A DNA stretch of 64,000 nt from Dolichospermum sp. DET69. Its GTDB lineage: Bacteria; Cyanobacteriota; Cyanobacteriia; Cyanobacteriales; Nostocaceae. Below are positions 36,573 through 47,179 of this stretch, piece after piece. The stretch is from positions 5,451,272-5,515,271 of the forward strand of contig CP070233.1 of assembly GCA_017355425.1 (NCBI GenBank), read 5' to 3'. The translations under genes were made by a program, and so were the position numbers. How positions within the stretch are numbered: position 1 is the first letter of the stretch; every line of letters starts with the position of its first letter. Below the pieces are notes generated by a model. That model was not told the origin of the DNA. It made no database searches and saw only the letters and a list, made by a program, of their open reading frames with translations.

Positions 36573-38876
36573 ATGTCAGATTCTCTAATTAATGCCGAAA
36601 TATTGCCACCATCACCGCTTGCTAAATTAAAGGAAAATATCGCTGTCATTCGCGCCCAATTGCGTCCAGGACAAACACAAATGGCGGATTGGCAGGTGGG
36701 TCCATTGGCGGTGTCTGCTGTGCCTGGGGCGGGCAAATCTACGGGAATGGCTGCGGCTGCGGCGATCGCTATTGCTCGTCAATATGAGTATTATTTAAAT
36801 ACAGGCAATAAGGATTATAAACAGTTAATCGTTGTCACTTTCACCCGTTCTGCTACTGCCAATATTAAATTAAAAATTCGGGAAAACTTAAAAAAATTAT
36901 CTTTACCACAAACAGGATTTGCCGTTTATACTTTGCATGGTTTAGCTTTAATTATCGCTAGTCGCCATCCTAATTTATCAGGGTTACAGTTAGAAAATGC
37001 GACTTTAATCACACCAAATCAAAGCCATAAATTTATTCGCACAGCAGTAGAAAAATGGATTACTAATTATCCAGAACTTTATCTGCGGTTACTTGCAGGA
37101 AAGGAATTTGATGGAGAAGAAACTGAAAAACTTCGTCGTCAGTCCGTGCTGCGAACGGAAATATTACCAGATTTAGCTTACACCGTGATTCATGAAGCTA
37201 AAAGTTCAGGAATATCACCAAAAGATTTATTAGAGTGGAGTGAAAAAACTCAAGATAAATATGGAATTTTAAAAGTAGCAGCGGGATTATATAAAGAATA
37301 TCAAAACTTAATGCAGTTGCAGGATTTCATTGATTACGATGATATGATCTTAGGGGCTTTAAAAGTTTTGAGAAATCCCAGTACCTGCCGGATTGAACAA
37401 AGCAAAGTTTTTGCTGTTTTTGAAGATGAAGCTCAAGATTCTAGCCCTTTACAAACAGATTTATTAGAAATCCTCGCTAGTCAAGAATATGCAGATATTT
37501 TAGATAAATCAGCTTTGAATTTAATTAGAGTTGGTGATCCTAATCAAGCCATTAATTCAACCTTTACACCTGCTGACCCTATTTATTTTCGGGAATTTTG
37601 CGAAGATTGTCAAAGTAAAGATAGACTAGCCGAAATGGATCAAGCTGGGCGCAGTACACAAATAATTATTGATGCTGCTAACTTTGCTTTAGAATGGGTA
37701 AATAGTCAGGATTTTGCTAAAACTAAATCAGAACAAGCACCATTTAGAAATCAGAAAATTCAACCAGTTAATCAACCAAATGGAAATCCGCAACCTGTGG
37801 GACAGGGATTAGAACTTCATACCCCTAGAGATATTCATCATACAGTTGAATTACTTTCCCAAAGAGCGATTGAGTTATTTACAGAAAATCCTCAATCTTG
37901 TGCAGCCATATTAGTTCGAGAAAATCGCCAAGGTAGATGGTTAGCTGCTGCTTTAGAACCGATATGCAAAGAACATAAAATTAAACTTTATGATGTAGGA
38001 GAAAAAGAACGCCGTTCTCATGTTCCTCAAGAAATTCTTTCCTTATTGCAGTTTTGCGAGCGCCCCCATTCTCCCGATTATCTCAAAGCTACTTTAGATG
38101 TTCTGGTCGAACGGCAATTAATTCCTACTCAAGATATTAACACTCTAGCTAGTTTACCGGAAGAATTTTTATATCCAGGTCCTTTAGCCCCACCGCAAAC
38201 AGAAATAGTGCAAAAAGTGGCTCATCTTTGTCGCAGTTTACTTCGTGCTTATTTAGAATTACCATTTTATCAAATAATTTCTTTTTTTGCCTTAACTTTA
38301 AAATATGATCAAGCCGAATTAGCCACTGCTGACAAACTTGCAGAACGGGTAAATCAGCAAATTTTTGGGAATAGTTCTATGGGGGCAATGATATCAGCTT
38401 TAAGTGAAATTGTCAGTTCTGAAAGATTTGAATCTGTAGAACCAGAAAATATAGAAGAACAATATACCAAAGCAGGGCAATTAACAATTATTACCATGCA
38501 CAAAGCCAAAGGGTTAGACTGGGATTATGTATTTTTGCCTTTTCTCCATGAAAACTTAATTCCTGGCAGATTTTGGATTCCCCCCCAAGGTCAATTTCTA
38601 GGTGATTTTACCTTATCAGAAGTTGCCCGCGCCCAAATTCGTGCCGGACTGCACAAAAAACCCATCCCTGATATTAACCAAGCTTGGGAAGAATCAAAAT
38701 ACCTGAAAATGGCGGAGGAATATCGGTTACTTTATGTGGCTATGACTAGAGCGAAAAAACTTTTATGGATGTCTGCGGCGCAAAAAGCGCCCTTTACTTG
38801 GAGTAAACCGGACAATTTACAAACATCAGCCCCTTGTCCGGTTTTTGCAGCTTTAAAACGGCATTTTGTTCACTGA
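36573..38876 (+). CDS. UvrD/Rep-family (SF1) ATP-dependent DNA helicase
   Basis: 767 residues. SF1 motifs in order: Q-like RPGQTQMADW, Walker A SAVPGAGKSTGMAAAAAI (about 49-66), Ia VVTFTRSATANIKLKIR, II VFAVFEDEAQDSSP (D-E-A-Q), III IRVGDPNQAINSTFTPADP, IV QAGRSTQIIIDAANF, V ITMHKAKGLDWDYVFLP, VI YRLLYVAMTRAKKLLWMSA. It is a 3'-5' helicase of the UvrD/PcrA kind, diverged from canonical UvrD. Role in repair or replication-fork processing inferred. Confidence 0.9.
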   Translation: MSDSLINAEILPPSPLAKLKENIAVIRAQLRPGQTQMADWQVGPLAVSAVPGAGKSTGMAAAAAIAIARQYEYYLNTGNKDYKQLIVVTFTRSATANIKLKIRENLKKLSLPQTGFAVYTLHGLALIIASRHPNLSGLQLENATLITPNQSHKFIRTAVEKWITNYPELYLRLLAGKEFDGEETEKLRRQSVLRTEILPDLAYTVIHEAKSSGISPKDLLEWSEKTQDKYGILKVAAGLYKEYQNLMQLQDFIDYDDMILGALKVLRNPSTCRIEQSKVFAVFEDEAQDSSPLQTDLLEILASQEYADILDKSALNLIRVGDPNQAINSTFTPADPIYFREFCEDCQSKDRLAEMDQAGRSTQIIIDAANFALEWVNSQDFAKTKSEQAPFRNQKIQPVNQPNGNPQPVGQGLELHTPRDIHHTVELLSQRAIELFTENPQSCAAILVRENRQGRWLAAALEPICKEHKIKLYDVGEKERRSHVPQEILSLLQFCERPHSPDYLKATLDVLVERQLIPTQDINTLASLPEEFLYPGPLAPPQTEIVQKVAHLCRSLLRAYLELPFYQIISFFALTLKYDQAELATADKLAERVNQQIFGNSSMGAMISALSEIVSSERFESVEPENIEEQYTKAGQLTIITMHKAKGLDWDYVFLPFLHENLIPGRFWIPPQGQFLGDFTLSEVARAQIRAGLHKKPIPDINQAWEESKYLKMAEEYRLLYVAMTRAKKLLWMSAAQKAPFTWSKPDNLQTSAPCPVFAALKRHFVH

Positions 38877-38938
38877 AAATTACTTGTATCTCAGGTCTAA
38901 AGACACTGAGCTTTACACATACCGAGTAAAGATATTAC

Positions 38939-39457
38939 TTAAGATTTTGCCCAGGTGGGAATGGATGAACGCGCAGCAGCTATGGCATGAAAAAATGCAA
39001 ATAGCCTGTGACTAGCTTGACCATAATCTCGGTATTTTTGGAGATCAAAAGATTTTAATTCTTTTTCTATTACGTCTTCGACATCAGCAGATAACTTTAA
39101 CCTACTTTCATTGAAATAACATTCGGTTAAAAATAGGAATTTCTCAACATTAATTTCGTTGGTTTCCCATTGAATCTCCACAGGAAACGCATAGTTTTTT
39201 TCTAATGTTCCACCATGATAAACATTTTCTACAAGCTGATTGCCGATAATATATTTAACTTTATGGATGTCAGCCAATCCTAGCAAATCATCAGCAGTTG
39301 GTTTCAATCCCAGACGACGGCGGAACATAGAATCAATAATTTCATACTTACTATTGTCTGGAAATACTGTGACAACTACTGCTGCAATGCCTTCGATATT
39401 GCCATAACATCCAATGATGTTTTTACTTTCTTCACCGCTAACAAATAAGATATCCAT
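38939..39457 (-). CDS. Hypothetical protein (172 aa)
   Basis: The sequence starts MDILFVSGEESKNIIGCYGNIEGIAAVVVTVFPDNSKYEI and ends AFFHAIAAARSSIPTWAKS. Mixed alpha/beta composition, no signal peptide, no motif I recognise. It is the last chromosomal gene before the transposon's left end (228 bp away). Function unknown. Confidence 0.6.
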   Translation of the reverse strand: MDILFVSGEESKNIIGCYGNIEGIAAVVVTVFPDNSKYEIIDSMFRRRLGLKPTADDLLGLADIHKVKYIIGNQLVENVYHGGTLEKNYAFPVEIQWETNEINVEKFLFLTECYFNESRLKLSADVEDVIEKELKSFDLQKYRDYGQASHRLFAFFHAIAAARSSIPTWAKS

Positions 39458-39684
39458 AAGTAGTTAGACAAAATTAATGATAGGGAATCGAATTGTGCGA
39501 ATTCTCCAGGATGAAACTTAACATGAAAAACTCAATCCCGATAATCTATCAGATTTTCTCCATATTCTTATCTATCTGTGGGTGGTTTTTTGCAAAACTT
39601 CCGGTGAGTACAGCTTAATCAAACCACGGTAGTTTTAACTACTCGTCTGGTCATTGAGCTTGTCAATAGCGTAGCGTGTATTTT

Positions 39685-39910
39685 TGTCGAGTAACAAATT
39701 ATTTGTCGTTATAACAAAATAATGTCGTTAAAGTTAAAAACGCTGAAATTCTCACTGCATAAGTGTTTACAGCGTTTTTATTATTAAACCATTTACTCAG
39801 ATATTTAACATTTTAATTGTCGTTATCTATTATAATAACATATTGTACGTCGCCTTTTAGTTTTTCCTGATTCTAAAATTTTTTTAGCATCATAACAAAT
39901 TAACTGTCGC
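39685..39910 (+). repeat. CAST left end with TnsB-binding-type repeats
   Basis: TGTCG-initiated repeats begin at 39685, 39704, 39723, 39818 and 39905, several followed by TTATAACAAA-like sequence. This is the usual multi-site layout bound by TnsB. The spacing is asymmetric relative to the right end. Confidence 0.8.
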
Positions 39911-39992
39911 TTTTTAGGGTAAGAGGTGATATCATAGTTAAATGTTAATACATTTATATTAACAAATACATTCTGTACCCCAAGAAGGTTGG

Positions 39993-41789
39993 ATGTACCC
40001 GCACAATAGCGAACTACTATTTTGTCTAAGTCCCACTATGGATGAAATACCTATCTTCAATCAAGACAACGAATCTCTGCCATTTGATGACAACAATGAT
40101 TTGGCAGAAATTCAGAATGATGAGCCAGAAGAAACAAACGTAATTATTACAGAACTTTCGGCTGAAGCAAAACTCAAGATGGAAGTGATTCAAGGTCTAC
40201 TTGAACCATGTGATCGCAAAACCTATGGTCAGAAATTAAGAGTAGCAGCAGAAAAACTGGGTAAGACTGTCAGAACTGTCCAGCGTCTAGTTAAGAAGTA
40301 TCAACAAGACGGTCTATCTGCAATTGTTGACACTGAGAGAAATGATAAAGGCAGTTATCGGATAGACCCTGAGTGGCAAAAATTTATTATCAGCACTTTT
40401 AAAGAAGGTAATAAGGGTAGTAAAAAAATGACTCCGGCTCAAGTAGCAATCAGGGTACAAGTCAGAGCAGGACAGCTAGGTTTAGAAGATTACCCCAGTC
40501 ACATGACAGTTTACAGAGTTCTTAACCCTATTATTGAGCGTCAAGAGCAAAAACAGAAAGTACGGAATGTTGGATGGCGGGGGTCACGAGTATCCCACAA
40601 AACTCGTGATGGGCAAACCTTAGATGTACATCATAGTAATCATGTTTGGCAGTGTGATCATACAAAACTAGATGTCATGTTGGTTGATCAATATGGTGAG
40701 CCTTTGTCTCGCCCTTGGTTCACCAAAATTACAGATAGTTACTCTCGTTGTATCATGGGTATTCATTTGGGCTTTGATGCACCAAGTTCTCAAGTGGTAG
40801 CCCTAGCATTACGCCATGCTATTTTGCCAAAGCAGTATAGTGCGGAATACAAACTTCATTGTGAATGGGCAACTTATGGTGTACCTGAAAATCTTTTCAC
40901 TGATGGTGGCAGAGATTTTCGCTCAGACCACTTAAAACAGATTGGTTTCCAATTAGCCTTTGAGTGTCATCTGCGAGATCGCCCCAGTGAAGGTGGTATT
41001 GAAGAACGTAGTTTTGGCACTATCAATACAGAATTTCTCTCTGGTTTCTATGGTTATCTAGGCTCTAATATTCAGGAACGGTCTAAGACGGCAGAAGAAG
41101 AAGCTTGCTTAACTTTACGGGAACTACACCTATTATTAGTTCGCTACATTATTGACAACTATAATCAGCGTCTTGATGCACGTACAAAAGAGCAATCAAG
41201 ATTTCAAAGATGGGAAGCAGGATTACCTGCTCTACCCAAAATTGTGAAGGAGCGCGAATTAGATGTCTGTTTGATGAAAAAAACTCGACGCAGTATTTAC
41301 AAAGGTGGATATCTCAGCTTTGAAAATATTCTGTATCGAGGAGACTACCTAGCAGCTTACGCTGGAGAAAGTGTTGTACTCAGATATGATCCCAGGGATA
41401 TTACAACTGTTTGGGTTTATCGAATAGATAAAGGGAAGGAAGAGCTTCTTTCTGCTGCTCATGCGTTGGATTGGGAAACAGAGCAATTATCTTTAGAAGA
41501 GGCTAAAGCTGCTAGTCAAAAAGTGCGTTCTGTGGGTAAAACACTCAGCAATAAATCCATTTTGGCAGAGATACACGATAGAGATACTTTCATCAAGCAA
41601 AAGAAAAAGACTCAGAAGGAACGCAAAAAAGAAGAACAGGCTCAAGTTCATCCTGTTTATGAATCCATCAATCTCAGTGATACAGAACTGGTAGAAACTC
41701 CAGAAGAAACGCCTAAAACCCAAGCACCACAATCTCGAAGACCTAGAGTTTTCAACTATGAACAACTACGTCAAGACTATGATGAGTAG
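39993..41789 (+). CDS. tnsB: CAST transposase TnsB (DDE integrase)
   Basis: 598 residues, full length for V-K TnsB. N-terminal HTH region SLLEPCDRKTYG-like (LLEPCDRKTYGQKLRVAAEKLGKTVRTVQRLVKKY); RNase H-fold core with catalytic D in HVWQCDHTKLDVML, D in LFTDGGRDFRSDHL and E in RDRPSEGGIEERSF; beta-barrel; and a C-terminal tail (RRPRVFNYEQLRQDYDE) matching the TnsC-contacting tail of characterised V-K TnsB. It cuts and joins the 3' ends at the target. An internal Met (MDEIPIFNQ) may be the true start, 16 codons in. Intact by eye. Confidence 0.96.
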   Translation: MYPHNSELLFCLSPTMDEIPIFNQDNESLPFDDNNDLAEIQNDEPEETNVIITELSAEAKLKMEVIQGLLEPCDRKTYGQKLRVAAEKLGKTVRTVQRLVKKYQQDGLSAIVDTERNDKGSYRIDPEWQKFIISTFKEGNKGSKKMTPAQVAIRVQVRAGQLGLEDYPSHMTVYRVLNPIIERQEQKQKVRNVGWRGSRVSHKTRDGQTLDVHHSNHVWQCDHTKLDVMLVDQYGEPLSRPWFTKITDSYSRCIMGIHLGFDAPSSQVVALALRHAILPKQYSAEYKLHCEWATYGVPENLFTDGGRDFRSDHLKQIGFQLAFECHLRDRPSEGGIEERSFGTINTEFLSGFYGYLGSNIQERSKTAEEEACLTLRELHLLLVRYIIDNYNQRLDARTKEQSRFQRWEAGLPALPKIVKERELDVCLMKKTRRSIYKGGYLSFENILYRGDYLAAYAGESVVLRYDPRDITTVWVYRIDKGKEELLSAAHALDWETEQLSLEEAKAASQKVRSVGKTLSNKSILAEIHDRDTFIKQKKKTQKERKKEEQAQVHPVYESINLSDTELVETPEETPKTQAPQSRRPRVFNYEQLRQDYDE

Positions 41790-41845
41790 TTTTTAATTCA
41801 ATTCACAGATTAATTCTAGTAATACTTATCCAAGCAACGCAAATC

Positions 41846-42682
41846 ATGAAAGACGATTATTGGCAGAAATGGGTACAAAATTTATGGGGAGATGAACCAA
41901 TTCCAGAGGAATTACAGCCAGAAATTGAACGTCTTCTGGCTCCCAGTATTGTGGAATTAGAGCATATACAAAAAATCCATGATTGGTTAGATGGTTTGCG
42001 TCTTTCCAAACAATGTGGTCGAATTGTTGCACCTCCACGAGCAGGTAAGTCGGTTACTTGTGATGTGTATAGACTATTAAATAAGCCACAAAAAAGAGGA
42101 GGTAAAAAAGATATTGTACCTGTTTTGTATATGCAAGTTCCAGGAGATTGCTCATCGGGTGAATTATTAGTTCTTATCCTGGAAGGTTTGAAATATGAGT
42201 CAACTACCGGAAAACTTACTGACATCAGAAGACGGGTACAAAGACTACTCAAAGAATCCAAGGTAGAAATGCTAATTATTGATGAAGCAAATTTTCTCAA
42301 GTTGAATACTTTTAGTGAAATTGCCAGAATTTACGACTTGCTGAGAATTTCCATTGTTCTTGTTGGTACGGACGGTTTGGATAATCTAATTAAAAAAGAG
42401 CCTTACATTCATGATCGATTTATTGAATGTTATAGATTACCATTAGTATCAGAGAAAAGATTTGCTGAATTAGTAAAAATTTGGGAAGAAGAGGTTTTAT
42501 GTTTGCCTCTTCCTTCTAATCTCACAAGAAATGAAACTTTATTGCCTTTGTATCAAAAAACAAGTGGAAAAATTGGTTTGGTGGATCGGGTATTGAGAAG
42601 AGCTTCAATCTTAGCCTTGAGAAAAGGATTGAAGAAAATAGATAAAGAGACTTTGACTGAAGTTTTAGATTGGTTTGAATAA
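41846..42682 (+). CDS. tnsC: CAST AAA+ regulator TnsC
   Basis: 278 residues, near the ~276 of characterised V-K TnsC. Walker A GRIVAPPRAGKSVTCDVYR, Walker B VEMLIIDEANFLK, sensor region IVLVGTDGLDNLI; C-terminal helical GKIGLVDRVLRRASILALRKGLKKID matches the family tail. It polymerises on DNA between the Cas12k-TniQ complex and TnsB. The stop is shared with the tniQ start (overlap of one base), so the two are coupled. Intact by eye. Confidence 0.95.
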   Translation: MKDDYWQKWVQNLWGDEPIPEELQPEIERLLAPSIVELEHIQKIHDWLDGLRLSKQCGRIVAPPRAGKSVTCDVYRLLNKPQKRGGKKDIVPVLYMQVPGDCSSGELLVLILEGLKYESTTGKLTDIRRRVQRLLKESKVEMLIIDEANFLKLNTFSEIARIYDLLRISIVLVGTDGLDNLIKKEPYIHDRFIECYRLPLVSEKRFAELVKIWEEEVLCLPLPSNLTRNETLLPLYQKTSGKIGLVDRVLRRASILALRKGLKKIDKETLTEVLDWFE

Positions 42683-43206
42683 TGGAAATTGCTGCGGATG
42701 AACCTCGTTTTTTTGAGGTAGAACCCCTGGATGGAGAAAGTTTAAGTCATTTCTTAGGTCGCTTTCGCCGAGAAAATTATTTAACCTCTACCCAGTTGGG
42801 TAAATTGACTGGACTCGGTGCAGTTATTTTATGTTGGGAAAAGTTGTATTTCAATCCTTTTCCTACTCCACAAGAGTTGGAGGCTTTGTCCTCTGTGGTG
42901 GGAGTTAATGCTTATAGGTTAATGGAAATGCTCCCATCTCAGGGAATGACGATGAAGCCTAGACCAATTAGGTTATGTGCTGCTTGCTATGCAGAATCTC
43001 CTTGTCATCGGATGGAGTGGCAGTTAAAGGATAAAATCAGGTGCGATGGCTACACTGGACGAAGACATCCCCATAATTTACGCTTGTTAACGAAGTGTAC
43101 TAACTGTGAAACACCTTTTCCTATTCCCGCAGATTGGGTACAAGGCGAATGTTCTCATTGTTTCCTACCTTTTGCAACAATGGCTAAACGCCAAAAGCGT
43201 GATTAG
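42682..43206 (+). CDS. tniQ: CAST target-selection protein TniQ (short V-K type)
   Basis: 174 residues, close to the ~167 of characterised V-K TniQ. N-terminal EPLDGESLSHFLGRFRRENYL is the family signature; zinc ligands occur in LCAACYAESPCHRMEW, RCDGYTGRRHPHNLRLL, KCTNCETPF and ECSHCFLPF. A short insertion sits in the C-D-x-H region compared with the reference, so one ligand is shifted. It bridges Cas12k and TnsC. Last gene of the tnsBC-tniQ operon. Confidence 0.93.
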   Translation: MEIAADEPRFFEVEPLDGESLSHFLGRFRRENYLTSTQLGKLTGLGAVILCWEKLYFNPFPTPQELEALSSVVGVNAYRLMEMLPSQGMTMKPRPIRLCAACYAESPCHRMEWQLKDKIRCDGYTGRRHPHNLRLLTKCTNCETPFPIPADWVQGECSHCFLPFATMAKRQKRD

Positions 43207-43353
43207 GAACTTTTGAACAACAAGAAAGAGACATGAAGCCAACCACGTCTCTAATGATGATGGTAAAGTAGTTTCTATGGTTGAAGTGGGATGAGTTCCT
43301 GTAAATAAATTGACATCTATCAGCTTTTTATTGCCTTCTCTTTCACCCATTGT

Positions 43354-44370
43354 TTAAATAGCTGAACTTTGCATATCTAAAAACACTGAGAGAATACCAC
43401 TGGGAAATAAGCGAGGTAAGTTATATAAAAACGAAGTTTTACCACAGCGCCGGGGACCATGTAAAACCAGGGTGGGACGGTCATTGTTTAAAACTCGACT
43501 AACAACTTCATCAGCAAATCGCTGACGACCTTTAAACAAATCTTTTTGGTTAAGGCGCACTGGATTACCGTATTGGAAGGGATTAATTAGTTCACCTTCA
43601 GAGAGTTTACGTTGTTCATTTTGTTCCAGTTCAATCACTCTTTGCCAACGTTCCAGTACAGGTGTCCAACGTTTAATAGCTTCGCTTTTAAGTCCCAGTG
43701 ATGGTAATTGAGCGTTTAACATAACAATATTATTATTAATTCGTTCTAATCCCCGTTCTCGTAAGGCTATATTTTTATTTTCCAGTGCGGACTGAATATC
43801 TCTCACAATAGTTTGTAAGCGAGGCAGCAAGATAGAAAGTTCGGGGTTTACTTTTGGTAATGGTGTTTCTGGAGTGGGATTGTCGCTGTCAGAATCAAAA
43901 TGATAGAAGGGGGAAATTAGGAAGGGTAAGATAGGATGATCTGAGTTAGCAGTAAAGAGTAGTTCTGGAATACTTTGAATCTGCTTGAGTTGGTCAGCGA
44001 CAATTTGCGCTAAGGCATTTTGTAGGGTGATTTGAAATCCAGGTAAGGAAAAAGTTTGGGTATATTGAAAGATGTTTAAAGCTTGTTGAGGATTGCTACG
44101 AAAAGCAGAAATGAAAAGCTGATCATGATTAGGTAATGCTAAGGGTAGCCAGAGAAACTCACTGGTATAGGGAGGTAATTGGTAAAGTAATTGTAATGGT
44201 TGAAGGCGGAGTCGATTAATAATTGATGTAAGAAAACTAAAAGGAGCTAAGAAAAAATAGTCAATTATTCTGTAATAGTTACATAAAGTCACAGGGATAA
44301 CGAATGCTGAAGACAATCCTAAATCGTCAGCAGAAAGAACTATTAAAATTACTGTAGAGGAGATAAACAC
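43354..44370 (-). pseudogene. Cargo AAA/STAND-like NTPase, C-terminally truncated
   Basis: A hydrophobic N-terminal region is followed by QLLYQLPPYTSEFLWLPLALPNHDQ, a helical stretch, then an ATPase domain start NPFQYGNPVRLNQKDLFKGRQRFADEVV with Walker A VLHGPRRCGKTSFLYNLPRL. The frame stops 26 residues later after SVFLDMQSSAI, before Walker B, so the ATPase is incomplete. It reads against tnsBC-tniQ. Its N-terminus overlaps the 3' end of the next fragment. Members of this cyanobacterial family are much longer. Confidence 0.7.
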
Positions 44371-45149
44371 CCAGTTGTTACTCGCTGATACAAGAGCATT
44401 AATCTTTCTTGGTTACTAGCGATCGCTTCAAATTCATCCAATAAAATAATTAAACGATACCCTTCATTTAGCAACTCTTGTAAACCATCTTCTACTGCAA
44501 AACCATCCTCATTATCTTCCCTTAACCAAGGATAATTACACGTTAGTTTATTAATCCCTCGCCTTAAACCTTCAATCAGCCCTTCTGGAGTATGAAAATT
44601 TTTATTTGTTAAATCTAAGGAAACAACTAACGGCTTTTGTTGCACTGAACAAAATTCGTTGATTCTTTCTTTGATATATCGCAGTAGGGAAGATTTACCA
44701 TTGCGTCGCAAACCCACCAAATTTACACATTGGGGACTAACTGCACCAATACGATTTTTAATATCTAAAATTTCCTTTCTCCGTCCGTAAAAACGTTGTG
44801 GAGGCACAGGAAGACCATATTCAAATGGATTTTCACCCTTCGGCTTTCGCTGATGAAATTGTTGATTCTGGAGGAAAATACCTGGAAACTTTTCTTGAAT
44901 AACTTGGGATGAAACCGCACGTCCTCCTAAATCGGTACTTTCATCACGAGAAAGATGTACAATACCACAAACTTTTCCTGTTTGTAAGTTCAGCAAAGGC
45001 GAACCACTAAAACCAGAAATAATTTGTCCTTGCTTTAATTTATATAGAGTAATATCTTGTTTAAAACTTATTCCTTCATATTTAAAACTGGCTGAATCTC
45101 CTTGAGAATAATCAACTTCGCTATTCTTGGGATAGCCAAAAATATATAA
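44349..45149 (-). pseudogene. Cargo trypsin-like protease / AAA NTPase fusion, both ends lost
   Basis: The open frame runs from the edge of the IS element (45149) to 44349. It begins LYIFGYPKNSEVDYSQGDSA and holds the catalytic-serine motif SGFSGSPLLN (Ser codon 45006-45008) of a trypsin-like peptidase, then PFEYGLPVPPQRFYGRRKEI, Walker A-like VGLRRNGKSSLLRY and Walker B RLIILLDEFEAI. The His and Asp of the protease triad would lie upstream, beyond the IS. The C-terminus is cut after EAIASNQERL. Protease-NTPase fusions occur in bacterial conflict systems. Confidence 0.75.
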
Positions 45150-47179
45150 CCCACATTCCGCACTTCAAAAGTAGTATAAGCAAACTACATTAAGAGCCAA
45201 TTAAAACTTATGATTTTAACAATCAAGTATCAATGAAAAATAAAATTATCAACGCAAAGAATTAAGCTTTTATTGGGTTTTAAAAGCTATTTCAACAACA
45301 ATATTTAATTGGATGTGTGAATCAAATCTCAAAAAATTAACCGATAAGACCGTAAAACCAGAGAGAAAAACTAAGACAATAAATAATATTTTTGACAAGC
45401 CCTAGGTAGGAATTGCAAGATATGAAAATGCGAATCCGTTAAATTAAGAATTCGTTGAAATCCTTGTGTCATCAAAAGATGAATACCTTGGAAACATTGA
45501 AATATCCATCTTAATGTAGGAGATTCTGTGGGTCTATTCAGTTGATTTTTAACTGTGGCTTTTTGTGCCTTCAATGACATTCTTAATTGTCTTTGTCCTA
45601 AATTATAAACCAAAAGGCATAATGCCATTAACATCATCATTGTCTCTACTCTTTCAGGATTTTTCACAAACAGACTATCCGCGAAAAATAACGGGTCTTT
45701 GATAAATCTAAATCCTCTTTCTGTAGATTGTTGTTCTTTATATATTTTGAGGATTTCTTCTGACTCTAACTCAATCGTATCCAAAATATTGGTGGCTAAA
45801 ATAAATCTGCCACAAGAGTTTTGCTGTTGTGTAATTAACTCCTGATTTTCTCTTAATTTACATTTCACTCTATAAACTGTTGTTTTCCCTTGATTGGTTT
45901 GAGTAATTTCCCAGTCTGATATTTGATGATATTTTAATTTGGCTGTTATTTCTTCGATTTTTAATTCTGTCAAAGATTTATCTGGAAATTCTTCCTGTTC
46001 TAATTTCGCTACTTGTTTGTTAACTTTCAAAAACTCTTCTTGGATTTTTTTGTCTAGTTTATTTAAGTCTGCTTTTTTCCTCTCTGCACTTTCTACTAAT
46101 AACCATCTTTGCTCTATTCCTCCATAAGATACTTTCTCTTCGAGATAGCTATAACCCTTTATTTTAGAGGCTTTCAGGTCATTATTTATGAAGGCTTTCA
46201 CTAAATTTTTCGCTTTTTTAATGGATAATGGTACTCGAGTTATCCATTTCATGTTCGACATTAATTTTAAGTTACTTTCGCTATACAATGCACTGTCAGC
46301 CACCATGATACTTTCAAAATCTACTTGTTTAGAATATTCTACTAAGATGTGAGCGAATACTGCTTTATCTGATTCGTTTCCTGATGCTCCTCTGAAAAAT
46401 AATGGTATATCTCCATCACTACTTACTATTAAATCTAATATACATTGTTTTAAGTCGGGGCGATGGTCACGGGAATACCCCTGTGTGATATTAATCGGAT
46501 TTTCTTTGTTTATTCCTAATTCTTTCTCTGGATTATTGAGGCAATTATCATATTTTCCATGTAAATGTAATGAGCTTGAGTCTAAATGGGAATATTTTGT
46601 GTCTATTCCATATTTCTTTACTACTTCTAAGGCAATGATTAAGAATAATTTAGTTAAGCCATATTTGTAAAGTTTATCCATGACTCTACCTATTTTATCG
46701 TCATTTAAATCTTCCGCTTTTATCCCTCCTCCTATTAAATGTTCTACGGCTTTGTCTTGAAAGAATTCTGGAAATAAATATAGTGGTCTTGATACAAAAC
46801 CTAGTCTATTGAGAATAATTGCTTTGACTACTTCTCAATAGTTTACTTTCTCTCTACTATCCACCGAAAATATTTCATTGATTTTTTCTACTATTCCTAT
46901 CTCATCTATTATTCCTGTTATTATTCCTAAGTGATCTATATTTTTACTCTCAATATCTTCTTGTTGGTAATTCATAATATGAAGGCATTTTTATGTAATT
47001 CAGTCTCATTCTCTCATTTTTTCCTGAATTTATGATCAATGCCTTATGAATTTCTATTTAGTAGTCAAATGGAAATTAATGTCTATATTTTTACTGGCTT
47101 AATTGCGTATTTGTGTTTAGCCCTCTATGCTGCTTATGATACTTGTATATGTACTACAAATTGAAGTGCGGAATGTGGG
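45150..47179 (-). mobile_element. IS1634-like insertion sequence inside the CAST cargo
   Basis: A 2030-bp element with perfect 19-bp terminal inverted repeats (CCCACATTCCGCACTTCAA and its complement). ATAA flanks both sides and may be a short target duplication. It contains one transposase gene on the minus strand. It splits cargo coding sequence: a protease-NTPase fragment on its left and an NTPase C-terminus on its right, facing away from each other. Confidence 0.88.
45371..46975 (-). pseudogene. IS1634-family transposase with an in-frame stop
   Basis: Reading from ATG at 46975 (MNYQQEDIESKNIDHLGIIT..., the DUF4277-type N-terminus) the frame meets a TGA at 46835-46837, then continues unchanged through GRVMDKLYKYGLTKLF to the stop at 45371. 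The main domain shows THLDSSSLHLHGKYD-like (SHLDSSSLHLHGKYD), ADSALYSESNLKLM and a C-terminal E-containing STERGFRFIKDPLF, consistent with a DDE fold. One nonsense change therefore disables an otherwise complete gene of about 534 codons. Confidence 0.85.

Noticed and set aside
36573-38876. Helicase as part of the CAST or a defence island
   Set aside because: It lies outside the left end, has no partner nuclease and looks like a stand-alone SF1 helicase.
43165-43350. 61-codon minus-strand frame overlapping the end of tniQ
   Set aside because: It overlaps tniQ and has no recognised domain; may be debris from the cargo rearrangement but cannot be supported as a gene.
47143-47179. Start of the 47143 frame (MYMYYKLKCGMW)
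   Set aside because: These codons lie inside the IS end; the native gene begins beyond it and has lost its 5' part.
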